In this document: positions 11,588 through 19,621 of the stretch, piece by piece
Numbering within the stretch: the first letter of the stretch is position 1
Layout: each line of letters begins with the position of its first letter
NCBI RefSeq assembly: GCF_019355055.1
Contig: NZ_CP048411.1
Location: forward strand, 3,375,501-3,439,500
From: Pseudomonas sp. MTM4
GTDB taxonomy: Bacteria > Pseudomonadota > Gammaproteobacteria > Pseudomonadales > Pseudomonadaceae
DNA: 64,000 nucleotides
Reading direction: 5' to 3'
The notes under the pieces: generated by a model
What the model was told of the DNA's origin: nothing
Database searches by the model: none
What the model saw: only the letters and a program-made list of their open reading frames with translations
Position numbers and translations under genes: made by a program

Positions 11588-13018
11588 TCAGCGCACGAAG
11601 AGCTTGTAGATCAGTTTTTGCAGCGCTCTGCCGTACGGGGGATAAATCAGCCGCGCAGCGTTAAAGCGCTGCTTGACGAAAACGCCCTTGGCCTTGCTGA
11701 AGGTCAGAAATCCCTCGTGTCCGTGATAGTGGCCCATGCCGGACGGGCCGACGCCGCCGAACGGCAGATCGTCCTGTGCGACATGCAGCAGCGTGTCGTT
11801 GAGGCAGGCGCCGCCGGAGTGGGTATGACGCAGCACGTGGCGCTGCTCGGCCTTGTCATAGCCGAAGTAATAGAGCGCCAGCGGGCGGGGGCGGGCGTTG
11901 ATGTAGGCAAGCGCCTGATCAAGGTCGTCGTAGGGCACGATGGGCAGCAAAGGGCCGAAAATCTCATCTTGCATCAGCTGCATGTCATCGCTGACGCCGA
12001 GCACCATGCAGTGCGGCATGCGTCGTTGCTGGCCTTGCTCGAACAGCGGCAGCACGCGGGCGCCCTTGGCTTGGGCATCGTCCAGATAACCCTGCAGCCG
12101 GGCGTACTGACGCGGATTGATGATGGAGGTGTAGTCAGGGTTGTCCGCCAGCTGCGGGTAAAAACGCCGTACGGCCTCTCGATAGGCATCGACGAAACCC
12201 TCGATACGCTGCCGTGGAACCAGCACGTAATCCGGGGCGACACAGGTTTGGCCAGCATTGAGCGTCTTGCCGAAGGCGATACGCTCGGCGGCGTCGGCCA
12301 GCGGTACCTCGGCCGAGACGATGGCGGGCGATTTGCCGCCCAGTTCGAGCGTGACGGGCGTCAGGTTTTCCGCGGCGGCGCGCATCACATGCCGCCCAAC
12401 GCTGGTGCTACCGGTGAACAGCAGGTGGTCGAAGGGCAGCTGCGAGAAGGCGATGCCCGTATCGGCTTCGCCGAGGATCACCGCGACCTGCTCGTCGGGG
12501 AAGATCTGCGCCAGCAGCTTCTTTATTAGCCGCCCCGTCGCCGGAGTGGCTTCGCTCATCTTCACCATCACCCGATTGCCCGCCGCCAGCGCGCCGATCA
12601 GCGGACCGATGGCCAGATACAGCGGATAGTTCCAGGGCACGATGATGCCGACCACGCCGAGCGGCTGATAAACCACCCGTGCGCTGGCCGGCTGAAACGC
12701 CATGCCGACGCTGCGGCGCGAAGGCTTCATCCAGCGGCGCAGCCGGCGCTTGGCGTAACGAATGCCGTGCAGGCTGGGCATGATCTCTGCCAGCCGCGTT
12801 TCATCCGCCGAGCGGTTGCCGAAGTCCTCGCTGATGGCCTCGATCAGTGGCTGCTGATGGTGCGCGAGCAGATCGTGCAACGCTTCCAGCCACTGCAGGC
12901 GATCCTCGGCGCCAGGGCTGGGATAGGCCTGAAATGCCTTGCGTTGACGCTCGAACAGCGGCTGCAGGCGTTCGATCTCGGATTGTGTCGGGTCCAGATA
13001 GGCGACAGTGGCAAGCAT
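11588..13018 (-). CDS. Coniferyl-aldehyde-type NAD(P)-dependent aldehyde dehydrogenase
   Basis: Aldehyde dehydrogenase superfamily enzyme of 476 residues that oxidises an aldehyde to its acid. The catalytic residues are visible: E225 in LELGGKSP and the nucleophile C259 in NAGQTCVAP. PWNYPLYLA (128-136) and FTGSTSVG (201-208) are cofactor-site motifs. The overall sequence looks most like Pseudomonas coniferyl aldehyde dehydrogenases (CalB-like), but the true substrate is unknown. First gene of the ALDH-Tat-GMC set, divergent from a TetR regulator. Confidence 0.85.
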   Translation of the reverse strand: MLATVAYLDPTQSEIERLQPLFERQRKAFQAYPSPGAEDRLQWLEALHDLLAHHQQPLIEAISEDFGNRSADETRLAEIMPSLHGIRYAKRRLRRWMKPSRRSVGMAFQPASARVVYQPLGVVGIIVPWNYPLYLAIGPLIGALAAGNRVMVKMSEATPATGRLIKKLLAQIFPDEQVAVILGEADTGIAFSQLPFDHLLFTGSTSVGRHVMRAAAENLTPVTLELGGKSPAIVSAEVPLADAAERIAFGKTLNAGQTCVAPDYVLVPRQRIEGFVDAYREAVRRFYPQLADNPDYTSIINPRQYARLQGYLDDAQAKGARVLPLFEQGQQRRMPHCMVLGVSDDMQLMQDEIFGPLLPIVPYDDLDQALAYINARPRPLALYYFGYDKAEQRHVLRHTHSGGACLNDTLLHVAQDDLPFGGVGPSGMGHYHGHEGFLTFSKAKGVFVKQRFNAARLIYPPYGRALQKLIYKLFVR

Positions 13019-13052
13019 GGCGACGTCCGATATGGGCAGGGTCGGAATGTTT

Positions 13053-13068
13053 TAGAGTTATTGCTCTA
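13053..13068. promoter_or_regulatory. Candidate TetR operator
   Basis: TAGAG and CTCTA arms flank TTATTG in the 129-base gap between the divergent aldehyde dehydrogenase and TetR genes. Size and position suit a TetR-family dimer that represses both promoters. No experimental support. Confidence 0.45.
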
Positions 13069-13147
13069 GTCTGTCAATCGAGGTGCTTGCACGCGGCGTC
13101 GGGGGTATCTTTGCGCCTCTGCTTCAAGCACGACGGATGAGCCGCAG

Positions 13148-13810
13148 ATGTCTGCAAAACCCAATACCCGCGAACGCATCCTCGAGGCCAGCCTGGAGCT
13201 GTTCAACAGCCAGGGTGAGCGCAGCGTGACCACCAACCATATCGCCGCGCATCTCGGGATTTCACCGGGCAACTTTTATTACCACTTCCGTAACAAGCAA
13301 ATGATCATCGCCGAGCTGTTTGGCCGCTATGAGGCGGATGTCGATGGTTTTTTGCAGCTGCCGGTAGGTCGCGCGCTGACTATTGATGACAAGACCCTCT
13401 ATCTCGAAGCCTTGCTCTCGGCGATGTGGGATTACCGCTTCATGCATCAGGATCTGGAACATCTGCTGGGCAGCGATGAGCAGCTGGCCGAGCGCTATCG
13501 CCTCTTCGCCAGGCGCCATCTGTTGAGTGCGCAGCGGATCTATCAGGGCTTCGTCGACGCCAGGATCCTCGCCATGACGCCGCGTCAGGTGGAGGCGCTG
13601 TCGGTCAACGCCTGGATCATCATGACGTCCTGGGTGCGCTTTCTCTGCACCGCCGACGGCGCGCCAAACCAGGCGCTGAACAGGGAGTCCCTGCGCCGAG
13701 GTATCTTTCAGCTGCTGGCACTCGAGGATGGTTACGTGACAGCAGATGCTCGATCGTCGATCGAAGCGCTCTACCGGCAGCTATACGCACCGATGTCTTC
13801 ACTTGTCTGA
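13148..13810 (+). CDS. TetR/AcrR family transcriptional regulator
   Basis: DNA-binding repressor of 220 residues. The N-terminal helix-turn-helix is typical (TRERILEASLELF ... TTNHIAAHLGISPGNFYYHF, about 7-46). The C-terminal two thirds form the ligand-binding helical domain and resemble TetR_C_13-like regulators, with FMHQDLEHLL and a W-rich NAWIIMTSWVRF helix. Divergent from the aldehyde dehydrogenase operon, so its likely targets are that operon and itself; the ligand is unknown, possibly the aldehyde or alcohol substrate. Confidence 0.88.
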   Translation: MSAKPNTRERILEASLELFNSQGERSVTTNHIAAHLGISPGNFYYHFRNKQMIIAELFGRYEADVDGFLQLPVGRALTIDDKTLYLEALLSAMWDYRFMHQDLEHLLGSDEQLAERYRLFARRHLLSAQRIYQGFVDARILAMTPRQVEALSVNAWIIMTSWVRFLCTADGAPNQALNRESLRRGIFQLLALEDGYVTADARSSIEALYRQLYAPMSSLV

Positions 13811-13994
13811 ATGCCGTCAGTCGGCAGACTTGATCATGATCACAAAAATTCATTGATAATGGCATGGCGCCACCATCAAACTAGCGTGGTGGCACGTTCT
13901 TTTCAGACTGATAGCAGTGCCGCAGCCGCAGGGCGAAATATCGCCTCGTTCGGCTACGCGTTTGTGCGCTGTCTATGGTTTGGGAGAAATGTAA
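13811..13994 (+). promoter_or_regulatory. Upstream region of the cellulose operon, with several inverted repeats
   Basis: 184 bases between the tetR stop and the first bcs gene. Contents: TGCCG/CGGCA arms (13812-13826) directly after tetR, possibly a weak terminator; a perfect palindrome TGATCATGATCA (13831-13842); GCCACCA and TGGTGGC arms 11 bases apart (13869-13893); and GGCGA/TCGCC arms (13932-13945). The promoter itself is not evident. Regulators such as FleQ bind bcs promoters in pseudomonads, but no clear FleQ box was recognised. Confidence 0.4.
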
Positions 13995-14450
13995 ATGAGC
14001 GGACGTGACACAGATATTCGACGTCTCAATGAGCTTACCGGTGGCAACGTCGAATTCCGCGAGTTTGGCGCCTCGATGGATGCGGGCTCCAGCGACTGGA
14101 GTTTGTTGAACGCCGTCTCTCGCAGCGTGGATCCAGCTAATGCCGCTCCCAGCACGGACGTGCCGGGTGCCCAGCCGCCGAACCAACCCATCCCCATCGC
14201 GCATGAGGCTGATTGGTCCATGTTGACGTCCGTCGGCATGCCGCCGCTGCGCATGGTTGCCGAGGCGCCAATCGTCCCGGAGCCAATCGCTGAGAAATCG
14301 ACCGTTACAGTGCAACGGCCAACGGCCGAAGCGAACGATGCAAAGCCAAGCTTTGGCCATCTGTTCCGTAAAACGATCATTAATCCACCGCCAGAAGCAC
14401 AGCATACCGACCTGGTACAGCTATTGAAGGCTATCAGCCGATGCCATTGA
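13995..14450 (+). CDS. BcsR/BcsP-like cellulose synthase accessory protein
   Basis: A 151-residue hydrophilic protein that opens the bcs operon. Its N-terminus (DIRRLNELTGGNVEFREF) resembles the short BcsR/YhjR family that partners BcsQ in enterobacteria. The middle is proline- and alanine-rich, as in proteins called BcsP. The motif DWSLLNAV (34-41) recurs as DWSMLTSV (73-80), so the protein carries two copies of a short tryptophan motif. GGGAGA precedes the ATG. The end overlaps bcsQ by ten bases. Likely a cytoplasmic regulatory or assembly factor for the synthase; exact family name uncertain. Confidence 0.7.
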   Translation: MSGRDTDIRRLNELTGGNVEFREFGASMDAGSSDWSLLNAVSRSVDPANAAPSTDVPGAQPPNQPIPIAHEADWSMLTSVGMPPLRMVAEAPIVPEPIAEKSTVTVQRPTAEANDAKPSFGHLFRKTIINPPPEAQHTDLVQLLKAISRCH

Positions 14451-15226
14451 TCTGCATAACCTCGCCCAAAGGGGGCGTTGGTAAAACGACCCTGGCTGCT
14501 AACCTCGCCTTTGCCTTGCAGCGTCTTGGTCATCCGGTCGTCGTCATCGATTTCGACGTGCAGAACGCGCTTCGTCTACATTTGGGCATTGCGCTCAACG
14601 ACGACCGTGGTTATGTCGCTCATGCGCCACACCAGCCCAATTGGAGCCGGCTCAGCCTGACCACGCAGAGCGGAATTCGCGTGTTGCCTTATGGCGATTG
14701 CTCGGCGGAAGCGACGCAGCTTTTCGAACGGCATCTTCGTGAAGATCCCAACGTACTCGCGGAGGGGCTGCGTGACTTTCTGGCGGTCCCCGGTTTGATG
14801 GTGATAGCGGACACGCCTCCGGGGCCGACCGCGGCACTCGATGCGCTGGATCGCATCGCCGATTATCGGGTCGCCGTATTGCTGGCGGATTCGGGATCGA
14901 TATCCCAGTTGCCGAAGATCGAGCAGGGCGACTTCTACCGTTATTCGCGAAACGACCTGAGCTCGGTTGGATATATCGTCAATCAGGTAGACAGGCGTCG
15001 GCGACTCAATCAGGACGTAACCGAGTTTCTTCGTGCGAGGCTTGGAAGCCAGGTGCTGGGCATGGTTCACCGTGACGAGGCGCTCGCCGAGGCCCTTGCT
15101 ACGCAGCAAACCGTCTTTACCTTCGAGCCTGCCGCGGCGTCAGCGCACGACATCGACCAGATAGCTCGTCGTTTGGCGCAACGACTCGAGCATAGCCAGG
15201 CCCACCGTCAGGCTCACCGGAACTAA
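14441..15226 (+). CDS. bcsQ: Cellulose biosynthesis ATPase BcsQ (YhjQ)
   Basis: ParA/MinD-like P-loop ATPase of 261 residues required in many bacteria for assembly or polar placement of the cellulose synthase. It begins with the deviant Walker A motif KGGVGKTT (10-17), then VIDFDVQN (switch region) and VIADTPPG (Walker B). It overlaps the preceding bcsR/P-like gene and lies 15 bases before the synthase gene. Together they probably act as an R-Q style accessory complex on the cytoplasmic face of BcsA. Confidence 0.88.
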   Translation: MPLICITSPKGGVGKTTLAANLAFALQRLGHPVVVIDFDVQNALRLHLGIALNDDRGYVAHAPHQPNWSRLSLTTQSGIRVLPYGDCSAEATQLFERHLREDPNVLAEGLRDFLAVPGLMVIADTPPGPTAALDALDRIADYRVAVLLADSGSISQLPKIEQGDFYRYSRNDLSSVGYIVNQVDRRRRLNQDVTEFLRARLGSQVLGMVHRDEALAEALATQQTVFTFEPAAASAHDIDQIARRLAQRLEHSQAHRQAHRN

Positions 15227-15241
15227 GGAAGGTTTTAATCC

Positions 15242-18200
15242 ATGTCGCACGAAATTGGCCTGGCCAGGCAAGTCCTGGCTAACCTGGTGCTGTGCTGCTC
15301 GCTCGCCGCTCTGGGTCTGGTCGTCGTCGTTCCGATGGCGTTGGAAATGCAGGCCCTGCTGATGGTCACCACCATCGGTGCCGCACTCGTGCTGGGCAGG
15401 ATGCGCAGCCGCTTGATGACGTTGGTGATGATCGTCATCTCGGTCACCGTCTCGCTGCGATACATGTACTGGCGCACGACCGAAACGCTGGTGTTCGGCA
15501 ATGGGCTCGAAACCTTCCTCGGATTCGGGCTCTATCTGGCCGAGATTTACACCTTGGTCATCCTGATCCTTGGCTACATCCAGACCGCATGGCCACTGGA
15601 GCGCCGTATTGCGCCGTTGCCGGAGGATGTTTCGCTCTGGCCGACCGTCGATGTCTATATCCCGACCTACAACGAGAGCCTGAGCGTCGTTCAGGACACC
15701 GTGCTCGCCGCGCAGAACCTGGCGTACCCGCGTGACAAGCTGAGCATTTACATTCTCGACGACGGCAAACGCCCTGAATTCGGCGCATTCGCCGCAGCGG
15801 CGGGTGTCGGCTATATCGCCCGGTCCGACAATAACCATGCAAAGGCCGGCAATCTGAATCACGGCATGGCGAAGACCCACGGCGAGCTGATTTGCATCTT
15901 CGATTGCGACCACGTGGCGACGCAGATTTTTCTGCAGGCCACAGTCGGCGCATTTCTGGACGACCCGAAGCTGGCCTTGATCCAGACGCCGCACCACTTC
16001 TATTCCCCCGACCCGTTCGAGCGGAACCTTTCGGCGGGTCGCAAGGTGCCCAACGAGGGCGAGCTCTTTTACGGGCCCGTACAAAAGGGTAATGACTTCT
16101 GGAATGCCACATTCTTTTGTGGCTCCTGTGCCGTCATTCGCCGCCGAGCGCTGGAAGATACCAATGGGTTCGCGGTGGAAACCGTGACCGAAGATGCCCA
16201 TACGGCGCTCAAACTCCAGCGTAAGGGCTGGAATACCGCATTTCTTGGAATACCGCTCGCAGCGGGGTTGGCGACAGAGCGTCTTGTCCTGCACGTAGGA
16301 CAACGCATTCGCTGGGCGCGCGGAATGACACAGATCATGCGTCTGGACAATCCGCTGCTGGGGCGCGGTTTGTCGTTGCCGCAGCGGCTTTGCTACCTGA
16401 ACGCGATGTTGCACTTTCAATTCGCCCTGCCGCGCATCGTCTTTTTGACGGCTCCGCTCGCGTATCTGCTGCTGGACCAGAACATCATCTTTTCGTCGGC
16501 TGCCGCCATTTTCGTCTATGCGTTGCCGCATCTGGCCGTCGCGATCATCACCAATACCCGTATCCAGGGTAAGCACCGTTACACCTTCTGGGGCGAGATA
16601 TACGAGACGGTCCTTTGTTTTCACATTGTCTTGCCGACGCTCGTCACGCTATTCAGCCCGAAGCGCGGCAGATTCAACGTGACGGACAAAGGCGATCTGC
16701 TGGACAAGGATTACTTCGATGCGCGCATCGTGCGGCCTCATATCATCGTTGCCGCCGTTTTGTTGCTCGGGATCGCGCTCGGCTGCGTACGGTACTTCTG
16801 GCTCGCCACCATTGCGCCAAACCCCTACGTACTGGCTCTGAACATTGCCTGGGCCCTGTTCAGCCTGGTGCTGTTGTTCGCTGCCATCGCCGTTGCACAC
16901 GAAAAGCGTCAGGTACGGGAAACGATTCGGATCGATATCAAGTTGCCGGTCGTGCTGCATCTGGACAACGGCCGCACGTTGCAAACGACTACCGAAGATA
17001 TCTCGATGGGCGGAATGCGCCTGGCATTGCCGACGGAGGAAATGCTCACCGAGGTGGTCGAGTATGCCGAAATAACTTATGGCGAACGTTCCCAGATCTT
17101 CGAAGTGAAAGTGTCCGGCGCAGAGCCCGGCATCTTGCGCCTCAACTTCCAGGCGCCTGGAATCGCTCAGCGACGCGAACTCGTTCGTATCATCATGGGC
17201 CGGGCGGATGCATGGTTGCCGCTCGAATCACCAGGCCGAGACCGGCCGCTGCGCTCGCTGTTACTGGTCGTCAGAACCGCGATTTCTCCTTTGCTCCGAC
17301 GACGCAAAAAGTATGCGTCCGGTGAAAGCGCGAAACCCCTTGAACGGCCCGTATCGAATGCCGCCGCCATGGTTCTGGTGGCCGTGTTCACGGCGGCGTC
17401 GGTGATAGCGCCGAACACTACGCTCGCGCAGGTTTCGCCATTGCCCGATCTTCCCGCGCCGCAGGCAGAGACCGTTGAGCTACCTGTACCGGTGTTTAGC
17501 GTACCGACCCGGGTGGAGACGCTGACGTTTGGCAAACTGGGCTTTGCCAGCGATCCCTCCATTCGTGGGATGCGCGGTGAGTTGAACGTCCCGTTTTCCG
17601 TCAGCCAGCAGGATCTGGTCACCGAAGCGCGCCTGAAGCTCACCATGAGCCACTCGGACCGGCTGCTGCCGGAAACTAGCGACCTGGAAGTCCTGCTCAA
17701 CGGCGAATTGATCCAGCGCGTTGCGCTCACGCCGGATACCGCGTCCGGTCAGAGCCTCGAAGTGCCGCTCGATCCAATGATGATGCTGCCCTACAACCGC
17801 TTGATTTTTCGCCTGCGCGCCCATTATTCGGACCAGTGCGAGAATCCGTTCAACCCGGCGCTCTGGGCGACACTCAGCCGCAGTTCAGCGATCGAACTGG
17901 TCACGCAGCCGCTGCCAATGGTCAACGACCTGGCCGCGTTGCCGCAGCCGTTCTTCGACCCTGCCAGCCAGGGCATCGTCACGCTGCCGTTCATCTTCGG
18001 TGCCGAGCCAAACGCCGCCATGGCCGAAAGTGCTGCGGCGGTCGCTTCGTACTTCGGTGCGCAGGCCGGCTACCGCAGCGCGCGTTTTCCTGTCCATTAC
18101 GACGAGCTGCCGACCACCAACGCCATCTTGATCGCGACCGCCGGTGCACTGCCCGATGGGATCGAATTGCCAGTGATCGAAGGTCCGACGCTGGCGGTGA

Positions 18201-19621
18201 TCGACAACCCCCGCCAGCCTCTGTCCAAGTTGTTGCTCGTGCTGGGGCGCGATGCCAACGAGCTGAAAGTCGCCGTCGACGTGCTGACGTTGCAGAGCCA
18301 GGGCCTGACCGGCGATCGCGCGCGGGTACAGGCTCGTCCGGTTGCACCCAGAGTGCCGTTCGACGCGCCCGCCTGGTTGCGCACGGATGAGCCTGTGCCG
18401 CTGGCGCAGCTGACGGAGGAGGGCGCGCTGACCAGTACCAGCCTCATGCCTGGGCAGATGACCATCGACTTCCGCGCGGCGCCCGATACCTTCGTCTGGC
18501 GCAACGGCAATATCCCGCTGCGCCTGCATTACCGCTTCCCGGAGGGCGAGTGGTTCGATGCCTCGAAGTCGCGCCTCGATATCGCCCTGAACGACAACTA
18601 CCTGACCTCGCTGCCGGTGCTCAAGCCCGGACTGTTCGAAAAGGCCAAACAGCGGCTTGGCTATCCCTCGCGGCTGGAAGAAATCGTGGTGCCGATTCCC
18701 GCCTATCTGATCTACGGGCAGAACCGGCTCGACTTCTATTTCAACCTGGATTACGGCGACACCTCGGAGTGCGGTAGCAGCCTGCCGGACGCTGCCTATT
18801 CGGCCATCGAGGGCGACTCGACGATCGATCTTTCCAAGACCTACCACTTCGCGCAGCTGCCCAACCTCTCCTTTTTCGTCGGCGCGGGTTTTCCGTTCAC
18901 GCGCATGGCCGACCTGTCAGAGACCCTGGCGATCCTGCCGAAATCGCCTGCGGAGTCCGAGTTGCAAGCCTTGCTGGAACTGGCCGGCCGCTTTGGCAAT
19001 GCCAGCGGCTATCCCGCGCGCGGCTTGCGCGTGCAGCTCGGCAGTCAGCTGAGCGACACGATGAAGGGAAAGGATCTGCTGGTGGTCGGCCAGATCGGCG
19101 CGCGGCTCGAAGTCGACCCGCTGCTGGCGAAGTCGGCGTTTCGCCGCGAAGACGCGCATTTGCGGGTGCGGGAGCAGAGTCCGCTGGAGCGCGCGATCAC
19201 CTTGGCCAAGGGCGATTGGGGGCGGGAAACCGATGCCGCCGACCGGACGCTCTCCGGCTATCAGAATTTTCAGGGGCTGCTAAGCGCTGCATCCCCCGTG
19301 GATGACACGCGGATCATGGTCATGCTGCTGGCGAGTCGTCAGGAGTGGCTGCCGGATGCGGTGCAGCGGCTCGAGAATGCCCAGCTGAACACTGACATTC
19401 GGGGTGACCTCGCCGTGTTCGAAAGCAACAATCGGGTCATGAGCTATCGAGTCGGCCAGCAACTCACCTACGGCACGCTTCCCCTCAACAAATACGCGCG
19501 CTGGCTCTTCAGTGAGCGCCCCTTCTTATTGATGTTCATGCTGCTGATCGCCGCTGCCGTGGCGGCCGCCTGTCTTTATCCTCTGCTGCGTGCCCGTGCG
19601 GCTCGCCGGGAGCAATCATGA
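15242..19621 (+). CDS. bcsAB: Fused cellulose synthase BcsA-BcsB (UDP-forming)
   Basis: One unbroken 1459-residue frame encodes both synthase subunits. Residues 1-700 are BcsA: N-terminal membrane helices and a GT2 domain with DDG (173-175), DCD (221-223), TED (316-318) and QRIRW (354-358). More helices and a c-di-GMP-binding PilZ domain follow, with R559xxxR563 and D586-S-GG591. A basic linker ends in a hydrophobic segment (706-723) and TLAQ (727-730), which looks like a former BcsB signal peptide. Residues about 735-1459 are BcsB, periplasmic with a C-terminal membrane anchor (FLLMFMLLIAAAVAAACLYP). It makes beta-1,4-glucan from UDP-glucose under c-di-GMP control. Similar AcsAB fusions are known in acetic acid bacteria. 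Its stop overlaps bcsC (ATGA). Confidence 0.93.
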   Translation: MSHEIGLARQVLANLVLCCSLAALGLVVVVPMALEMQALLMVTTIGAALVLGRMRSRLMTLVMIVISVTVSLRYMYWRTTETLVFGNGLETFLGFGLYLAEIYTLVILILGYIQTAWPLERRIAPLPEDVSLWPTVDVYIPTYNESLSVVQDTVLAAQNLAYPRDKLSIYILDDGKRPEFGAFAAAAGVGYIARSDNNHAKAGNLNHGMAKTHGELICIFDCDHVATQIFLQATVGAFLDDPKLALIQTPHHFYSPDPFERNLSAGRKVPNEGELFYGPVQKGNDFWNATFFCGSCAVIRRRALEDTNGFAVETVTEDAHTALKLQRKGWNTAFLGIPLAAGLATERLVLHVGQRIRWARGMTQIMRLDNPLLGRGLSLPQRLCYLNAMLHFQFALPRIVFLTAPLAYLLLDQNIIFSSAAAIFVYALPHLAVAIITNTRIQGKHRYTFWGEIYETVLCFHIVLPTLVTLFSPKRGRFNVTDKGDLLDKDYFDARIVRPHIIVAAVLLLGIALGCVRYFWLATIAPNPYVLALNIAWALFSLVLLFAAIAVAHEKRQVRETIRIDIKLPVVLHLDNGRTLQTTTEDISMGGMRLALPTEEMLTEVVEYAEITYGERSQIFEVKVSGAEPGILRLNFQAPGIAQRRELVRIIMGRADAWLPLESPGRDRPLRSLLLVVRTAISPLLRRRKKYASGESAKPLERPVSNAAAMVLVAVFTAASVIAPNTTLAQVSPLPDLPAPQAETVELPVPVFSVPTRVETLTFGKLGFASDPSIRGMRGELNVPFSVSQQDLVTEARLKLTMSHSDRLLPETSDLEVLLNGELIQRVALTPDTASGQSLEVPLDPMMMLPYNRLIFRLRAHYSDQCENPFNPALWATLSRSSAIELVTQPLPMVNDLAALPQPFFDPASQGIVTLPFIFGAEPNAAMAESAAAVASYFGAQAGYRSARFPVHYDELPTTNAILIATAGALPDGIELPVIEGPTLAVIDNPRQPLSKLLLVLGRDANELKVAVDVLTLQSQGLTGDRARVQARPVAPRVPFDAPAWLRTDEPVPLAQLTEEGALTSTSLMPGQMTIDFRAAPDTFVWRNGNIPLRLHYRFPEGEWFDASKSRLDIALNDNYLTSLPVLKPGLFEKAKQRLGYPSRLEEIVVPIPAYLIYGQNRLDFYFNLDYGDTSECGSSLPDAAYSAIEGDSTIDLSKTYHFAQLPNLSFFVGAGFPFTRMADLSETLAILPKSPAESELQALLELAGRFGNASGYPARGLRVQLGSQLSDTMKGKDLLVVGQIGARLEVDPLLAKSAFRREDAHLRVREQSPLERAITLAKGDWGRETDAADRTLSGYQNFQGLLSAASPVDDTRIMVMLLASRQEWLPDAVQRLENAQLNTDIRGDLAVFESNNRVMSYRVGQQLTYGTLPLNKYARWLFSERPFLLMFMLLIAAAVAAACLYPLLRARAARREQS

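Noticed and set aside
13890..13905. Sigma-54-like sequence TGGCAC-N5-TTTC upstream of the bcs operon
   Set aside because: The -24 half is perfect but the -12 half has TTTC in place of TTGC, missing the nearly invariant GC at the right spacing. It is not strong enough to call, although FleQ-type regulation makes it tempting.
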